A stretch of 64,000 nt of DNA, from assembly GCF_914767665.1 (NCBI RefSeq), contig NC_059503.1, forward strand, positions 9,362,001 to 9,426,000, read 5' to 3'. The notes under the pieces were generated by a model. It did not search any database, was not told where the DNA came from, and worked only from the letters and a program-made list of their open reading frames with translations. Positions 46,575 to 57,372 of the stretch are shown here, in pieces. A program made the position numbers and the translations under genes. The DNA is from Harmonia axyridis (lineage: Eukaryota > Arthropoda > Insecta > Coleoptera > Coccinellidae). Every line of letters starts with the position of its first letter. The stretch's first letter is position 1.

Positions 46575-48630
46575 CTGGAACAGAAAACACGGGACGTGAC
46601 TGAATGTTTTATCGATGATACGGGAAAAAGATGGTTTTTATGCCCATTCGAATTGGGAGGGGAAAGGGTGTTAATCCTGAAAAAATGGAAATATTTGTAC
46701 AGGGTGGACATAATTGGTGAAATATTAGGTTGGGAAAAGAGTAATTTCGTATTGCGCGTCTATATGGTCCAACTTAGTTTATGTCTTTTATTTTTGTTCA
46801 CATCGACGTTCATGCGACGCTGTAAAGGTGTGAGTGTACCTATATTACTGAGAGCGGGTATTACTGAGGTATTTTTTGTGTCGGTTGAACAACCATCGGT
46901 TATAGCCAATGCATTCTGGTTAGCTACACTGTTTGTTCAATTCTGATAGTTTTCTCTTAGATTTCCTAGTCCGAACACAGAACGGGAAATAAAAGAACTG
47001 ATAATTCATTGGCGACTCTTTCTCCAGACAAGTTACGAGGTGCGCCCTCTCCCAGGGGTTTGGTGTTTCATCCCGAGATCGCTGGTGGACTCATCATTTG
47101 GGCTATTCAGAGATCTCTGTCCATAGCACACCCTCTCCCATCATCGTGAGAGGTGACCCTGTTGCAACGAGGTTTTTGTGGCATGAAAACTCATAGCGCC
47201 ATGGAAAAACGTTTTCTCGATCAGTGAGAGCTTTTTCTCCTATATTCAACTCTTTCAAACGCAGAGTCTTTTGAGCTCCTGTTCAAGGGTGACTGAGTCA
47301 GTCACAATGTTCGGCGACAAATGAAACACCAACCTCTGACAGACCTGTTGTCCAAAATGTCGATAAGACCATAGTAATTCACGAGATATTTCTTCAAATT
47401 AGCAGTCTCAGAGCTCTGAACCGTTTATAGAAGGCTATATTGAAAGATGCTCGAATTAAAAGTGTCTTTTTTGGGAGCCACACGTTCTCACATTAAAAAA
47501 CCTCATGGACCGATTGTCCATCTGCAAATCTCTACTAAATTGCAACACTATCGACGCATCTGAAGCAGATGGTGACTGGAGATGGAAAATGAATAACTGG
47601 GGACAATGGCATGCGACAGGGATGGTGGTCGAGAGTCAACGAGGCGACCCAGAGTGTGACCCAGACAGGATTAACGACCAGGAAAGTATTGCTGTATGTT
47701 TGGTGGGATTGGCACAAAATACTCTACTTTTAGCTACTCTCCTATGGTCAAACGCTCAATTTTGCCCTCTACTATGAACAACTCCAGTTTGATGCTGGCG
47801 ATCGAACTAAAGAGGCCAGCATTTGTGTATCATCCACCTTATAATTCTGACCTGGACCAAGAGACTACCACCTGATCCTGTCTTTGAACAACGCGCTTTC
47901 GAGTACAAATTTGGTCTCAATAAAATCCTGTGAGAATTCGTCTAGTCCGAGTTTTTTGTCAAAAGGGGTAAGGGGTTCTACGAAAGGGTACTAATGATGT
48001 TGGATCTTCGTTGGTAACCAGTTATCGAACCTAATGCGACATGCTCGACTTGAATTGGATGTTAGTAATACTTGTTAAACTGTATTTTTTTTGTTTCTCG
48101 AAACAAAGCCTGAAAATGTTGAAGCCCGGAGATCACATGATTGGTCATCTGATTTGAACCACCCTGTCCAACAGTTATAATAATAATATTATGTACATTT
48201 ACAGTTAGTAATTTATATGTTTTCATGGATGATATATATTGAAAATCAATAGCGTTATTATGTACTCTAAAAAACAAGCAAAGTACAGAAGTGATTGCGT
48301 GTTTATTTGGTGAATTCATTCCTCTGATGGAGTGGAAGAAAACGACAATCTTCTAAATTAAGTTTCGCAACACGCGTAACCTACAAATTTCAAATCTCTT
48401 AAGTACAACCTATGGACCGTTATCGTGTTTACACATTATATTAATATCTTTTTGAAAGAAGAGAAAAGACGCTAAAAAACTCACAATTTGATCGAAACAT
48501 AATGATAATTTCTGTATTGTTCGTTTTTTCACAGGATGTAGGCCACTATCAGAAGCTTGAAGATAATGCGAGTTCTTTACAGGCTCTATCGCTGAGTCCA
48601 AGGGCCACTTCAGGAACAGCACAGTTAATT
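46575..48630. other. Intron 1 end: hammerhead relic, otherwise nothing recognised
   Basis: Holds the decayed hammerhead copy at 47062-47132. A 17-base near-palindrome, GTGACTGAGTCAGTCAC, lies at about 47288. Open frames here resemble no known protein. Confidence 0.35.
47062..47132 (-). ncRNA. Hammerhead ribozyme copy 2, decayed
   Basis: Read on the minus strand: stem III GGTGT, then GC where the intact copy has C; stem I TATGG...CCCAA (weakened); core ATGATGA instead of CTGATGA (C3 to A); stem II GTCC/GGAT with a loop still carrying CCAGCGATCTC; then GAAACACC intact. The upstream GGGTCACCTCTCACGATGAT and downstream GAGAGGGCGCACCT match copy 1. C3 is essential in hammerheads, so activity is unlikely. 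It lies on the sense strand of the host gene, inside intron 1. Confidence 0.7.
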
Positions 48631-48639
48631 TTTCACTCA

Positions 48640-48770
48640 ATAGCAAATGACTGGGCGACCACCGATAACAATAAATTCTTTTCAGACCCGGGGCTCGAAC
48701 TATCAACCATTGGCAGAGGAGTACGGAATCTTCGCTACTGGATCAACCGACCTTTACCTATTAAATCGAT
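48640..48770 (-). mobile_element. tRNA-like/SINE-like fragment
   Basis: On the minus strand, GATCCAGTAGCGAAGATTCC is followed, about 30 bases on, by TAGTTCGAGCCCCGGG, which resembles a pol III B box (GGTTCGANNCC). Spacing and the AGTAGCGAAG stretch resemble 55848-55922. No cloverleaf closes properly, so a tRNA-derived retroposon fragment is more likely than a tRNA gene. Confidence 0.4.
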
Positions 48771-49551
48771 CAACATCTACAAAATTCCTTTTGCCGCCTA
48801 CTTCATATAAGTACATTTACCTCATTCGTCCATCGATCAAGCAACAATCGAAACTAGACGATTTCACCTCCTTTTCCTGTCGTCCATCCGCATAATTATC
48901 CAAAACGAAAATTATTCCACTTCGTTAGAATGAAAACTCCATTTCGAGTGTTTAGAACCCTTTGTTCCTGCCTGCAACAACCCCGCGTACCATGTGTGCC
49001 TGGTATTCCAGACAGGAAATAGAACAAAGGAAACGACAAGGGCCGGAATTGTGTGAGTGGAAATTTCTCTAACATAAAAACAGAAAAGTGTGGGGTGAAG
49101 TAGAGGTGTATGAGCACCTATCGACGCTTCTAATGAATGGCATGAGGCGGTTGATGAATGCTCTCGGATTCCGATTGTTCTGCCTGGGGCCCTGCGGAGT
49201 TTTCCAGCCAAGGAACTGCTGGCGTCTTCGTGGAAGCGGCTGATTTCGGTGGAAGCAAATTCAGGTCTTAATGTCACAACGAAACAACTATACGATTTTT
49301 CGTAAAGTTGGGATATCACCGTGTATGATACCCTTTAATCACACGGTTTCGATTCCTCGCATGACAAACTTGTCTCAATAGCTCAAATATTTCAACAAGC
49401 TCTTCTATGGCTGGTTGAGAAGTTGCTAGGAACAATTTTTGGTTGACTGCACACTTTTCACCATTTTTGTAGTTAATTTCAACAATTCAATTGCGTTGTT
49501 GAAGCTTTCTATTTTGGTGATGGCGTTCGAAGTAACTTCATAACAGCCAAT

Positions 49552-50394
49552 TGAAAAGTCCCCGGTCTACCATAGTAAAACACATTTTTTTTGGCAAAAC
49601 TCGATTTTTTTATTCAACATAGTTGCCTTCGAAGGCGATAAAGCGATTAAAGCGATCGATACTATTTTTGTAGTACGATTTGTCCTTCGCTTCGAAATAG
49701 GACTCAGTTTCGGCGATTATTTCTTCATTGGCGCTAAATTTCTTTCCAGCGAGCATTCTTTTGAGGTCTGAGAACCGGAAAACGTCGCTGGGGCCTAGAT
49801 CTGGCAAATACAGTGTATGCAGAAGCAATTCGACGCCCAATTCATACAATTTCGCCATTATTTTCATCCATTTGTGACACGACGCATTTTCTTGATGGAA
49901 CAGCACCTTGTTTTCCTTCAAATGGGGCCGTTTTTTAACGATTTCATTCTTTAAACAATACAATAACGCTATATAATAATCGCTGTAGATGGTCTGGCCA
50001 TTTTGGAGGTAATCAATGAATATTATACCTTGCGCATTTCAGAATACTGATGCCAAAACCTTGCCAGCTGACTGTTGTGTTTGTCCACGCTTTGGAGTTG
50101 GTTCTTCGTGTGCAGTCCACACAGCTGACTGTCGATTGGACTCCGGAGTGAAATGATGGAGCCATGTTTCATCCATTGTCACATATCGGCGCAATAATTC
50201 AGGTTAATTGCTCTTAAACAGCTTCAAACACTGCTCATAATCTCTAACACGTTGTTGCTTTCGATCCATTGTGAGCTCGCGCGGCACCCATTTTGCACAC
50301 AGCTTTCTCATGTACAAATATTCGTGAATGATATGATATACACGTTTAGATGATATCTTCACAATGTCTGCTATCTCTACCAACAATATTAAAG
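49552..50394 (-). pseudogene. Mariner transposase relic, DD34D type
   Basis: On the minus strand, 50204-50386 encodes IADIVKISSKRVYHIIHEYL, KLCAKWVPRELTMDRKQQRV (N-terminal domain). After unreadable sequence, 49610-49963 encodes KNEIVKKRPHLKENKVLFHQ, ENASCHKWMKI, DLGPSDVFRFSDLKRML and the C-terminus AFEGNYVE with its stop. The second catalytic residue is Glu (HQEN for HQDN), and 34 residues separate it from the third Asp. The YWLF-type motif reads VFRF. It is truncated before the N-terminus at about 50394. Confidence 0.85.
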
Positions 50395-50750
50395 GTGCAT
50401 AGAAATATTGAAATATGAGGACGATACGTATTGCACCAACTTTTTGATTTGATCAAATTTTTTGTTGTAGGAGTTTTCATTTCGATTCATTCATTCATCA
50501 TTTTCGAAAATTGCAGTTTCAAATGTTGAATGGTATTATTTTATATTTTGTAGGCTAGGAGTTTGAGGTATTATTTACTGTTGTTGAATATTTTCTGGAA
50601 TCCTATTTTCCTAGAAAACTCACTTGAAAATTACCATAATTAGAATTTTCAGCGTTTTCCATAATATGTACAATTTTATGACGTAAAATATTTTCCACTT
50701 TTCCATTTCAGTGATTGAGCCGTTCGGCACGACATATTTCAGAAATCTCA

Positions 50751-51365
50751 TTATACTTCAGAAAGTAATTTATCCTTGTTTCGACATAATAGGGGTTGAA
50801 CCTCTTCAACTTCAGCACAACCCCATGAAATCACCACATGAACCTTGCTCTTAAGAATATAATAATTATCTGGGTCGTATACGAAAAACTGCATCATAAA
50901 ATGGAATTTTATGAGACTATCCAAACGTTTACGACAAATAAACACGTCACGATATGCCATACTGTTCATGAGAACCTTTCTTTTGAAAGCACCCTTTATC
51001 AGGTTTCCAATAATTAATTCAATAGTTGAGGGCACTGAGGTTATGAACTCCATTCTATTGAGAATGTGTTTCACTTCATTAACCTGATAAAAACTTAATT
51101 TCCTAAATGAACCCTTCGAGGGAACATTCAATATTCATTTTCTAAAAACAGGCATTACTTTCCTCAACATATATTGATTTTCAACTTGCTCCAAGATTTT
51201 GTATGTTGACTATTATTATGATGCGCGTTTGGCAATTTTGTTGGTTACAATATCAATATTATGTAATTTCGTTTTCTCAATATTTGAAAAAATAATATAG
51301 TCGTGATGATCATTGACAATAAGAAGGTTCCTTTCTAAATTTACTTTCCAGTAACACTTGCGACC
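50751..51365 (-). pseudogene. Coding-like relic of unknown family, cut by a Tc1 insertion
   Basis: A 126-codon minus-strand frame (50751-51131) reads NVPSKGSFRKLSFYQVNEVK, LIIGNLIKGAFKRKVLMNSM, YRDVFICRKRLDSLIKFHFM, SWGCAEVEEVQPLLCRNKDK. Just upstream on the same strand (51218-51358) another frame reads RKCYWKVNLERNLLIVNDHH then IVTNKIAKRAS and a stop. Amino-acid composition is more protein-like than the neighbourhood. I do not recognise it. The upstream side stops at the Tc1 copy starting at 51372. It may belong to an unrecognised mobile element or old viral-type insertion; no function is proposed. Confidence 0.35.
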
Positions 51366-51371
51366 TATATA

Positions 51372-52210
51372 TACTAACTGACAAAGACTGCAACACCCAG
51401 AAGGAGTTGTTTGAAATTTAATTTTTTTTTTTGATAAAATATAGACACTATGGCCAGAAGTGAATGATTGAAGTTTGGAGAGAAAAACGAAGGGTTTACA
51501 ATTCTTTTAAAGAATTAGTTAATAATGTGTTTGTCCACCGCGATTATCTATACACTCCTAAACACGTCTCAGCATTGATGCAATAAGATGGTCTATTTCT
51601 TTTTGAGGGGTACTATCTCAAGCTACCTGTACTTCATGTCTCTACCCATGATCTCCCAAATATGCTCTATGGGGAAAGGATCTGGTCCTCTGGGCGGCCA
51701 TGGCAAAAGATTCACATGGGTCACTTCGAAAAAGTTTAAACTAACTCTGTCAACATAAGGTCGGGCATTATCTTGCTGAAATATTGGATTCCCGACCCGA
51801 TTAAGGTGAGGGAGAACATATGGGTCCATTATTTCTTGAAGGTAACGCAGCGATGTCATGTTACCCCAAATCAAGACTAAAGGTGGCTTACTTGCATGTA
51901 CAATAGCACCCCATACCATAACACCTACTGTCCGGTGTACATGACGCTCAACATCAAACTGAGGTTCACGTCTTTCTCCCCGACGTCGTCTAACCCTTCT
52001 TCGGCCATCATGGGCACCCAAGGAGAATCGAGATTCGTTAGAAAAGACGACCTGATGCCATTCAACATTCCAATATTGATATTCTCTGCACCACTGTAAT
52101 CGTTGCCGGCGATGCTCAACCGTCAAAGGAAACACAAGTTGGGGTCGATAATGCTGCAGTCCAAAAGACCCTATCCGGCGATAAACTGTTCGGATATGTA
52201 GTTTTTTGAT
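51372..52210 (-). pseudogene. Tc1-like transposon, 5'-truncated (DD34E)
   Basis: The left terminus TACTAACTGACAAAGACTGC follows a TA. The minus strand carries a 170-codon frame: PLTVEHRRQRLQWCREYQYW, HQVVFSNESRFSL, RTVGVMVWGAIVH, FQQDNARPYVDRVSLNFFEV, WPPRGPDPFPIEHIWEIMG. Thirty-four residues separate the second Asp and the Glu (DD34E). The first catalytic Asp is Asn (FSNES for FSDES). The upstream helix-turn-helix is only partly readable (RTVYRRIGSFGL), and no second terminus is found. Confidence 0.88.
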
Positions 52211-52710
52211 CTTATAACTCTCTGAACAGCAGAATATTTTTCGGAGAATAAACTAATCAAAGTAAAATTATCAAACTTCCTCGAAATTTTTCAATTAACA
52301 TCGAATACCTTTGCAGTGTTTCTTGTGATACTCTCCAAAGTTTCCGAATGGACCCAGAATGGAAATTCTATTCAAAAGCACATAAACCCGCTGAATTTAT
52401 CTATAGTTGCTGACATGCTGGCAAACATCTCGCGGCGATATTTTTTCGACTAAACTTCCATGTCGAAACTTCGGAACAGCAGTGTTCGTCGAAAATAGAC
52501 CAACTGATGTTCCTGCTAATTCGACAAAATGAACTCTCCAGCTTGTTAGCCATTAGTTCGAACAACAAACCTGTGGAACTTTGTGTAATTGCAATGTATT
52601 CCATTAGATTCAATATATCTAGCCTTGGTAAATTCGGGATTTCGATAGAGATTCAAATGAATAATGGAAGAGGAACGTGGTTATATAATTTTGAACTGGA
52701 AATGGAAGTA
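52211..52710. other. Intron 1: sequence between two Tc1 copies, nothing recognised
   Basis: Open frames on both strands at 52401-52716 match no family I know. Confidence 0.3.
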
Positions 52711-53684
52711 TACTAACTGACAAAGAAACTGCAACACCAAGAAGGAGCTGTTTAAATTTTAATTTTTTTTTTTGGTAAAACATGGATATTATTCTAAGGA
52801 GTAAATGATCGAATTTGGGGAAAAAAGCATGAAGGTTTTTTTATGTGGACAATTTTTGTTACTTAATTTTTTTTTAATTTTACAACAAACCAGCCGTACG
52901 AGGAGATCCAAAGTAGATGTTTAGTTGTTAAAATGCCTCGAGCACGTGTACGCGTAATTTATCGCCTGCTAAGTGAATTTGAAAGCGGTCGAATTATTGG
53001 TCTACAGTAGGTTGGGTGCACATGATGGCCGAAAAGGGTTAGACGACGTTGGGGAGAAAGACGCCAACCTCAGTTTGATGTTGAGCGTCATATCCACCGG
53101 ACAGTAGGTGTTATGGTAGGGGGTGCTATTGCACATGCAAGTAGGTCACCTTCATTCTTTATTCGAAGTAACATGACAGCGCTGCGTTACCTTCTAGAAA
53201 TAGTGAAGCCATGTGTTCTCCCTTATCTTAACCACTTAACCAATATTCCAGCAAGATAATTCCCGACCTACTGTTTCCAGAGTTATTTTAAACTTTTTCG
53301 AAGCGACTCACGTGAATATTTTGCCATGGCCGCCCAGATATCCTGATCTTCCACCTATAGAGCATGTTTGGTAGAAGGCTTGGAAATTCACCCCAACTCC
53401 CATGGACTTTGGCGGCTCTGAGACATGAAGTACAGGTAGCTTGAAATAGTTTTCCTCAAGAGGTAGATCTTATTGCATCAATATTGAGAAGTGTTGGGGA
53501 GTGTACAGATGATCGCGGTGGACAAACACATTATTAAAAAATTTATAAAAAAATTGTGAACCCTTCGTTTTTTTCTCCAAATTTCAATCATTAACTCCTT
53601 GTTATACGATCTATGTTTCACAAAAGAAAATTCAAAATTTACACAGCTCCTTCTGGGTGTTGGAGTTTCTTTGTCAGTTAGTAT
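52711..53684 (+). mobile_element. Tc1-like element, internally deleted, both termini present
   Basis: TACTAACTGACAAAG at the left and CTTTGTCAGTTAGTA at the right, both flanked by TA, 974 bp. Inside, the plus strand starts MPRARVRVIYRLLSEFESGR then jumps by deletion to the HMMAEKG(*)TTLGRKTPTSV region and, with many frameshifts and stops, reaches the part equivalent to LPWPP and the Glu (IEHVW). The family is the same as 51372-52210. Confidence 0.88.
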
Positions 53685-54129
53685 ATGATGGAAGAGGATT
53701 ATATTATTTAGAACTGGAAATGGAAGTATTACATATGAAGAGTGCTGAATGCATTGCGGCTAATGGATGAAGTAGTACTAGCCTTGTTCATATACACGTA
53801 CATAATTGAACATTTATTTATTTATTTCGACGGTACAACCATTTTACATGATAACGAAAACAAATAAACAGTAATAATTTGTTACAGATTCTTCTTCTTC
53901 CTAATAAATGATGATAATTCTGAATTGAAATATTGGCACTTTTCTGGAACCCTTGAACCAGATTAATAATAATTGGAAGTAAAATAGGAATTGATGTCTC
54001 TCAGAAGAATACTGAAAGCACCTCATTTCGCATCAGAACGGACTGTATTTCTTATCACTACAAATTTGGTCTGAAGGGTCTTTTAGTTCCCTCAAAATTG
54101 CAAAACAAACTTGTGCAGGTTACGTTGAA
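53685..54129. other. Intron 1: nothing recognised
   Basis: Short AT-rich stretch leading into the repeat block. Confidence 0.3.
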
Positions 54130-55135
54130 TGAAAACTCTGTTGATATTAATATATTTCTTATGCGAAATACTAGAATTACCTTTAATCGTATCAGAACTG
54201 TGTTCTAGGATAATGAAGCAGCATTCATTCAATTGATTCAAACAACTTAATTATTTTGCATAAGATTAATGGATTCAGGTAACTTTCAATCAGGTACCCG
54301 TTGAAATGTATTTCTTATTTCACAGAGATAAGAAATACATATCAACGGGACGGGTACTGGATTGAAAGTTACCTGAATCCGTTAGTTTCGTGCTAGATAA
54401 TGAAGATACCCGTTGAAATGTATTTCTTATCACTGCGAAATACTTCAATTACCTTGAGCTTGAATCGTATCAGAACCTTTTTAGTGGATACGAGAACATC
54501 ATTCATTTATTTAATTCAACAACATAATCTTCTAGAACGGAACTTAATGATTCGGGTAACTTTCAATAAGGAATTAATGTATTTCTTATTTCGCAGAGAT
54601 GAAAAATCATATCTACGGGACGGGTACTTGTTTGAAACTTACCTGTATCCGTTAGTTTCGTGCTATAGAATTAAAATATTTGTTGAAATGTGCTCCTTAT
54701 TACTGCAAAATCCTTTGAATACCTCGAATCGTATCAGAACCGTTTTGTTGGATATGAAAACATCATTCATTCATTTATTTCAAACAACATAATCTTCTAG
54801 CACGAAACTAACGGATTCGGGTAACTTTCAATAAGGAATTAATGTATTTCTTATCACTGTGAAATACTTAAATTACCTTCAATCGTATCAGAACCGTTTT
54901 ATAGAAACGTTAAAGAACATAATATTCTCGCACGAAACTAACGTTACCCACATAACGCAAGTTTCGTGCAAAATAGCAAAACTAACGGTTTCAGGTAACT
55001 TTCAATCAGATACCCTTTGAAATTAATGTATTTCTTATCACTGCTAAATACTCGAATCGCCTCAAATCGCATCAGAACCGTTTTACGGGGTCCTAAAGCA
55101 TCCTTCATTCATTAAACTCAAACAACATAATCTTC
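54130..55135 (+). repeat. Irregular tandem array of 200-300-bp units with an internal palindrome
   Basis: Four to five diverged units repeat the order ATGTATTTCTTATCACTG, GAAATACT, AATCGTATCAGAACCGTTTT, CATCATTCATTCATTTA, AACAACATAATCTTCTAG, CACGAAACTAACGGATTC, GGTAACTTTCAAT. Bases 54271-54380 form a 110-bp near-palindrome (GGATTCAGGTAACTTTCAAT at the left and its complement at the right). The 130-residue open frame at 54400-54792 spans two units and looks incidental. Confidence 0.75.
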
Positions 55136-55847
55136 TGAAGGCACCATAAACCATCCCTGACTTAAGGACCCTATCAGGTAGCGACACTTCACCATACCGC
55201 TTAATTAGTAGACTAATAGACGGAGCGACCGTCCTGTGCGATCCAGGACCTGTAAGATAACTCCGACCACAATTCCACTCCATCCAATAATATGCAAATG
55301 TATGCAAAACAGCCATCAAATTACATGAACGGCGGGCAATAATGAAGGCAAAACCTTGTAAACCGTGCGCTTAGTCTAGTTGTCATCATATCCCCGTAGT
55401 TTTGACATCATAAAGCTCCGATCACCGGCCAGTGGCGGGTGTTAATTGATTTATACAGCATATTCCGGGGTTCCTGACGAAATTCAAAGCGACGCCTGTC
55501 GCTGTTTGCCATCGTAATCCCGCAGAGGCATTTAGAGTTTTCGTTATCGGAAATGGGCTTAACGCCATACCGAAATTGCATGCAATTCATCGTTGCTTCG
55601 CTACGTCTAACTGACGTATTAATTTGGGTGTCGGTGGGTATAACGGTCGATTGGAAAAACGACGAGTTTTTCATGGTTCAATAATGTTTTTTTTTATTGC
55701 GAATAGTGCTGATGAAACCATAAAACTCGCTTTTACCTGGCAATTCCGAGGTTTGGGATATGTCGATTTGAAACAACTTGAAAACACTGCTCTGTGGTAT
55801 AATTTTCATCTATTTAAAATCATTTGATCGATTCACAGAAAAAAAAA
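55136..55847. other. Intron 1: moderate-GC block, not identified
   Basis: Bases 55330-55640 have higher G+C than the surroundings and open frames on both strands, none recognised. Confidence 0.35.
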
Positions 55848-55922
55848 ACTCGGAATTTGGTGGATTCGAACCCATGTCTTCTGCGTCCAACTCTGCATCC
55901 CTACTCCTTCGCTACCAGCTAA
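55848..55922 (-). mobile_element. tRNA-like/SINE-like sequence with B box and T-run terminator
   Basis: The minus strand carries TTAGCTGGTAGCGAAGGAGT, then about 30 bases later ATGGGTTCGAATCCACC (a canonical B box, GGTTCGAATCC), followed within 15 bases by a run of nine T. The acceptor stem does not pair, so a functional tRNA is unlikely. It resembles 48640-48770. Confidence 0.45.
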
Positions 55923-57164
55923 CAACTAGTTCCTACGGTGATGATTGCATCAAGCGCTTTGTCAGAAACAATCAGAACCTCCAGTCAATTTTGGATTATC
56001 CACAAAATGAACTCTTGACTCTGATTGGCTAATTAAGTTCGGTATTTGACTCTTCCTGCAGACTCGTGGAGTTTGCAAAAAAACTCTGTTTCGTTATGAA
56101 ATGAACGTACAGACTTATTATGAAATGTCACTTGTGGTATTACTACTGATAGTATTCGAATTAGAAAATTAAAAAATACATATCTACGAAAGTAAAAACG
56201 CTTAGATTTCAAGATGAAATATATCGAAGGTACCCTGTAAGACTGGAAAGGAGATGTGTTCAAAAATAAAAAAAGATACATATTTGTATTCTAGAATGTC
56301 CAATTTTGATATTGAATTAATGCCGAAACTTTTCAACTTCTTGTGGTACGCAGTGACATTTCCTCCATTCTGTTGTCACTGAAATATTTTTTTTTCAGTA
56401 TTCTGCTCGAATTCTTTTGATATCAGCCTGGTTGGATCTGGTTTCAACAGACATTGAGTTTTTTCAGGTGACTCGGACAATATGAATTTCTGCTCGAAGG
56501 TTATATTTATTATTCTTCATCTTAAAAGTCGGTTAGGAAATCAGCAGACAAACAAAGTTTTGAACGAAATCTCTAGTAGGAACCAAGATCCGAACCAGCC
56601 CTGAAAATTTTAAGTCACAAGGTTTTTCATTTACAGAATTATTGTCAGTGTATCTCCTACAGGAGTTTCAATCATCATAAAATGTGGGGCTAATAATTTT
56701 TTGTCATTTCTACGTTCTAGCACATTTTTCTCAGATTAAGACTGCTTTTACCTCTGCCAAACTTGAAGCAATCAAAAAGTGTAAAACGACATTCATTAAA
56801 AAATATATTATACATTTTACAGCGAAAAAGAGTGGAGTTTCAGCGTTATCTATAATTTAATGCCCCAAGTCATCCATTCATTTCAAATGTGTTTTCGATA
56901 TCTAAAATGAAATTTTTCTTGAAGGCAAAATTGTCAATGGCAGATGAAAATGTTACATAATTACACGGTGAAGACTAATGAAGAAAACTCAGGGACTCAC
57001 CTACAATTACTGATCATTTCTGAGAATCAAGTGTGTTATGCTAGGAATGGTCTAGAATATGATTTTGCAACAAAGAGAATGAGAACTTTTTTTTAAGTTC
57101 CTTATTCATATAAATACGAACACCCAGTAGCAAACATAAAGCACAAATTAATAATGTAACTTAC
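55923..57164. other. Intron 1 start: nothing recognised
   Basis: AT-rich, no gene or repeat identified. Confidence 0.3.
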
Positions 57165-57372
57165 CGACTACATCCAGATATCCAACTTGACTCTTCATCG
57201 GATCTGTGTTAATCTGACACATGTACCAACCTCTGTCAGACTCTTTCACTTCTTTGATATGGAGATACCATGTTTTGTGTTCGCTATGCGTGATACCTAT
57301 CCTCTGGTTTTTGGTTATCACGTGACTATGTATTGTCAAGATGGTTTGCGTGTCCACTCTCAACCAGGCCAC
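57165..57372 (-). CDS. DIP/lachesin-like Ig-superfamily gene, exon 1 in window (second half of Ig domain 1)
   Basis: 208 bases with acceptor GAAATTTTGTTTCAG and donor GTAAGT. It starts in phase 0 with VAWLRVDTQTILTIHSHVIT, then KNQRIGITHSEHKTWYLHIK, EVKESDRGWYMCQINTDPMK and SQVGYLDVV, leaving G for exon 2. The core Trp, the T.(W)YLHIK segment, D-R-G-W-Y-M-C and the P-M-K-S-Q-V-G-Y-L-D-V-V end are the classical Ig1 landmarks of DIP/lachesin proteins. In flies these bind Dpr proteins through Ig1 in synaptic partner matching; that role is inferred for this insect from family membership. The signal peptide and Ig1 strands A-B, with the first cysteine, must lie upstream, beyond base 64000. Confidence 0.97.

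Noticed and set aside
46143..46946. Open frames of 85-132 residues on both strands around exon 2
   Set aside because: They overlap the Ig2 exon in other frames and borrow its low stop density.
47280..47340. GAAACACCAACCTCTG on the plus strand as another ribozyme 3' half
   Set aside because: Only the 3' words echo the hammerhead unit. No CTGATGA or stem II precedes it.
48912..49319. 135-residue minus-strand open frame
   Set aside because: No family resemblance. It crosses no splice-like boundary of interest and may be chance in a moderate-GC patch.
54400..54792. 130-residue open frame
   Set aside because: Spans two units of the irregular tandem array, and its two halves are translations of the same repeat.
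55848..55922. Functional tRNA gene
   Set aside because: A good B box and T-run, but no acceptor-stem pairing and a poor A box. Annotated as SINE-like instead.
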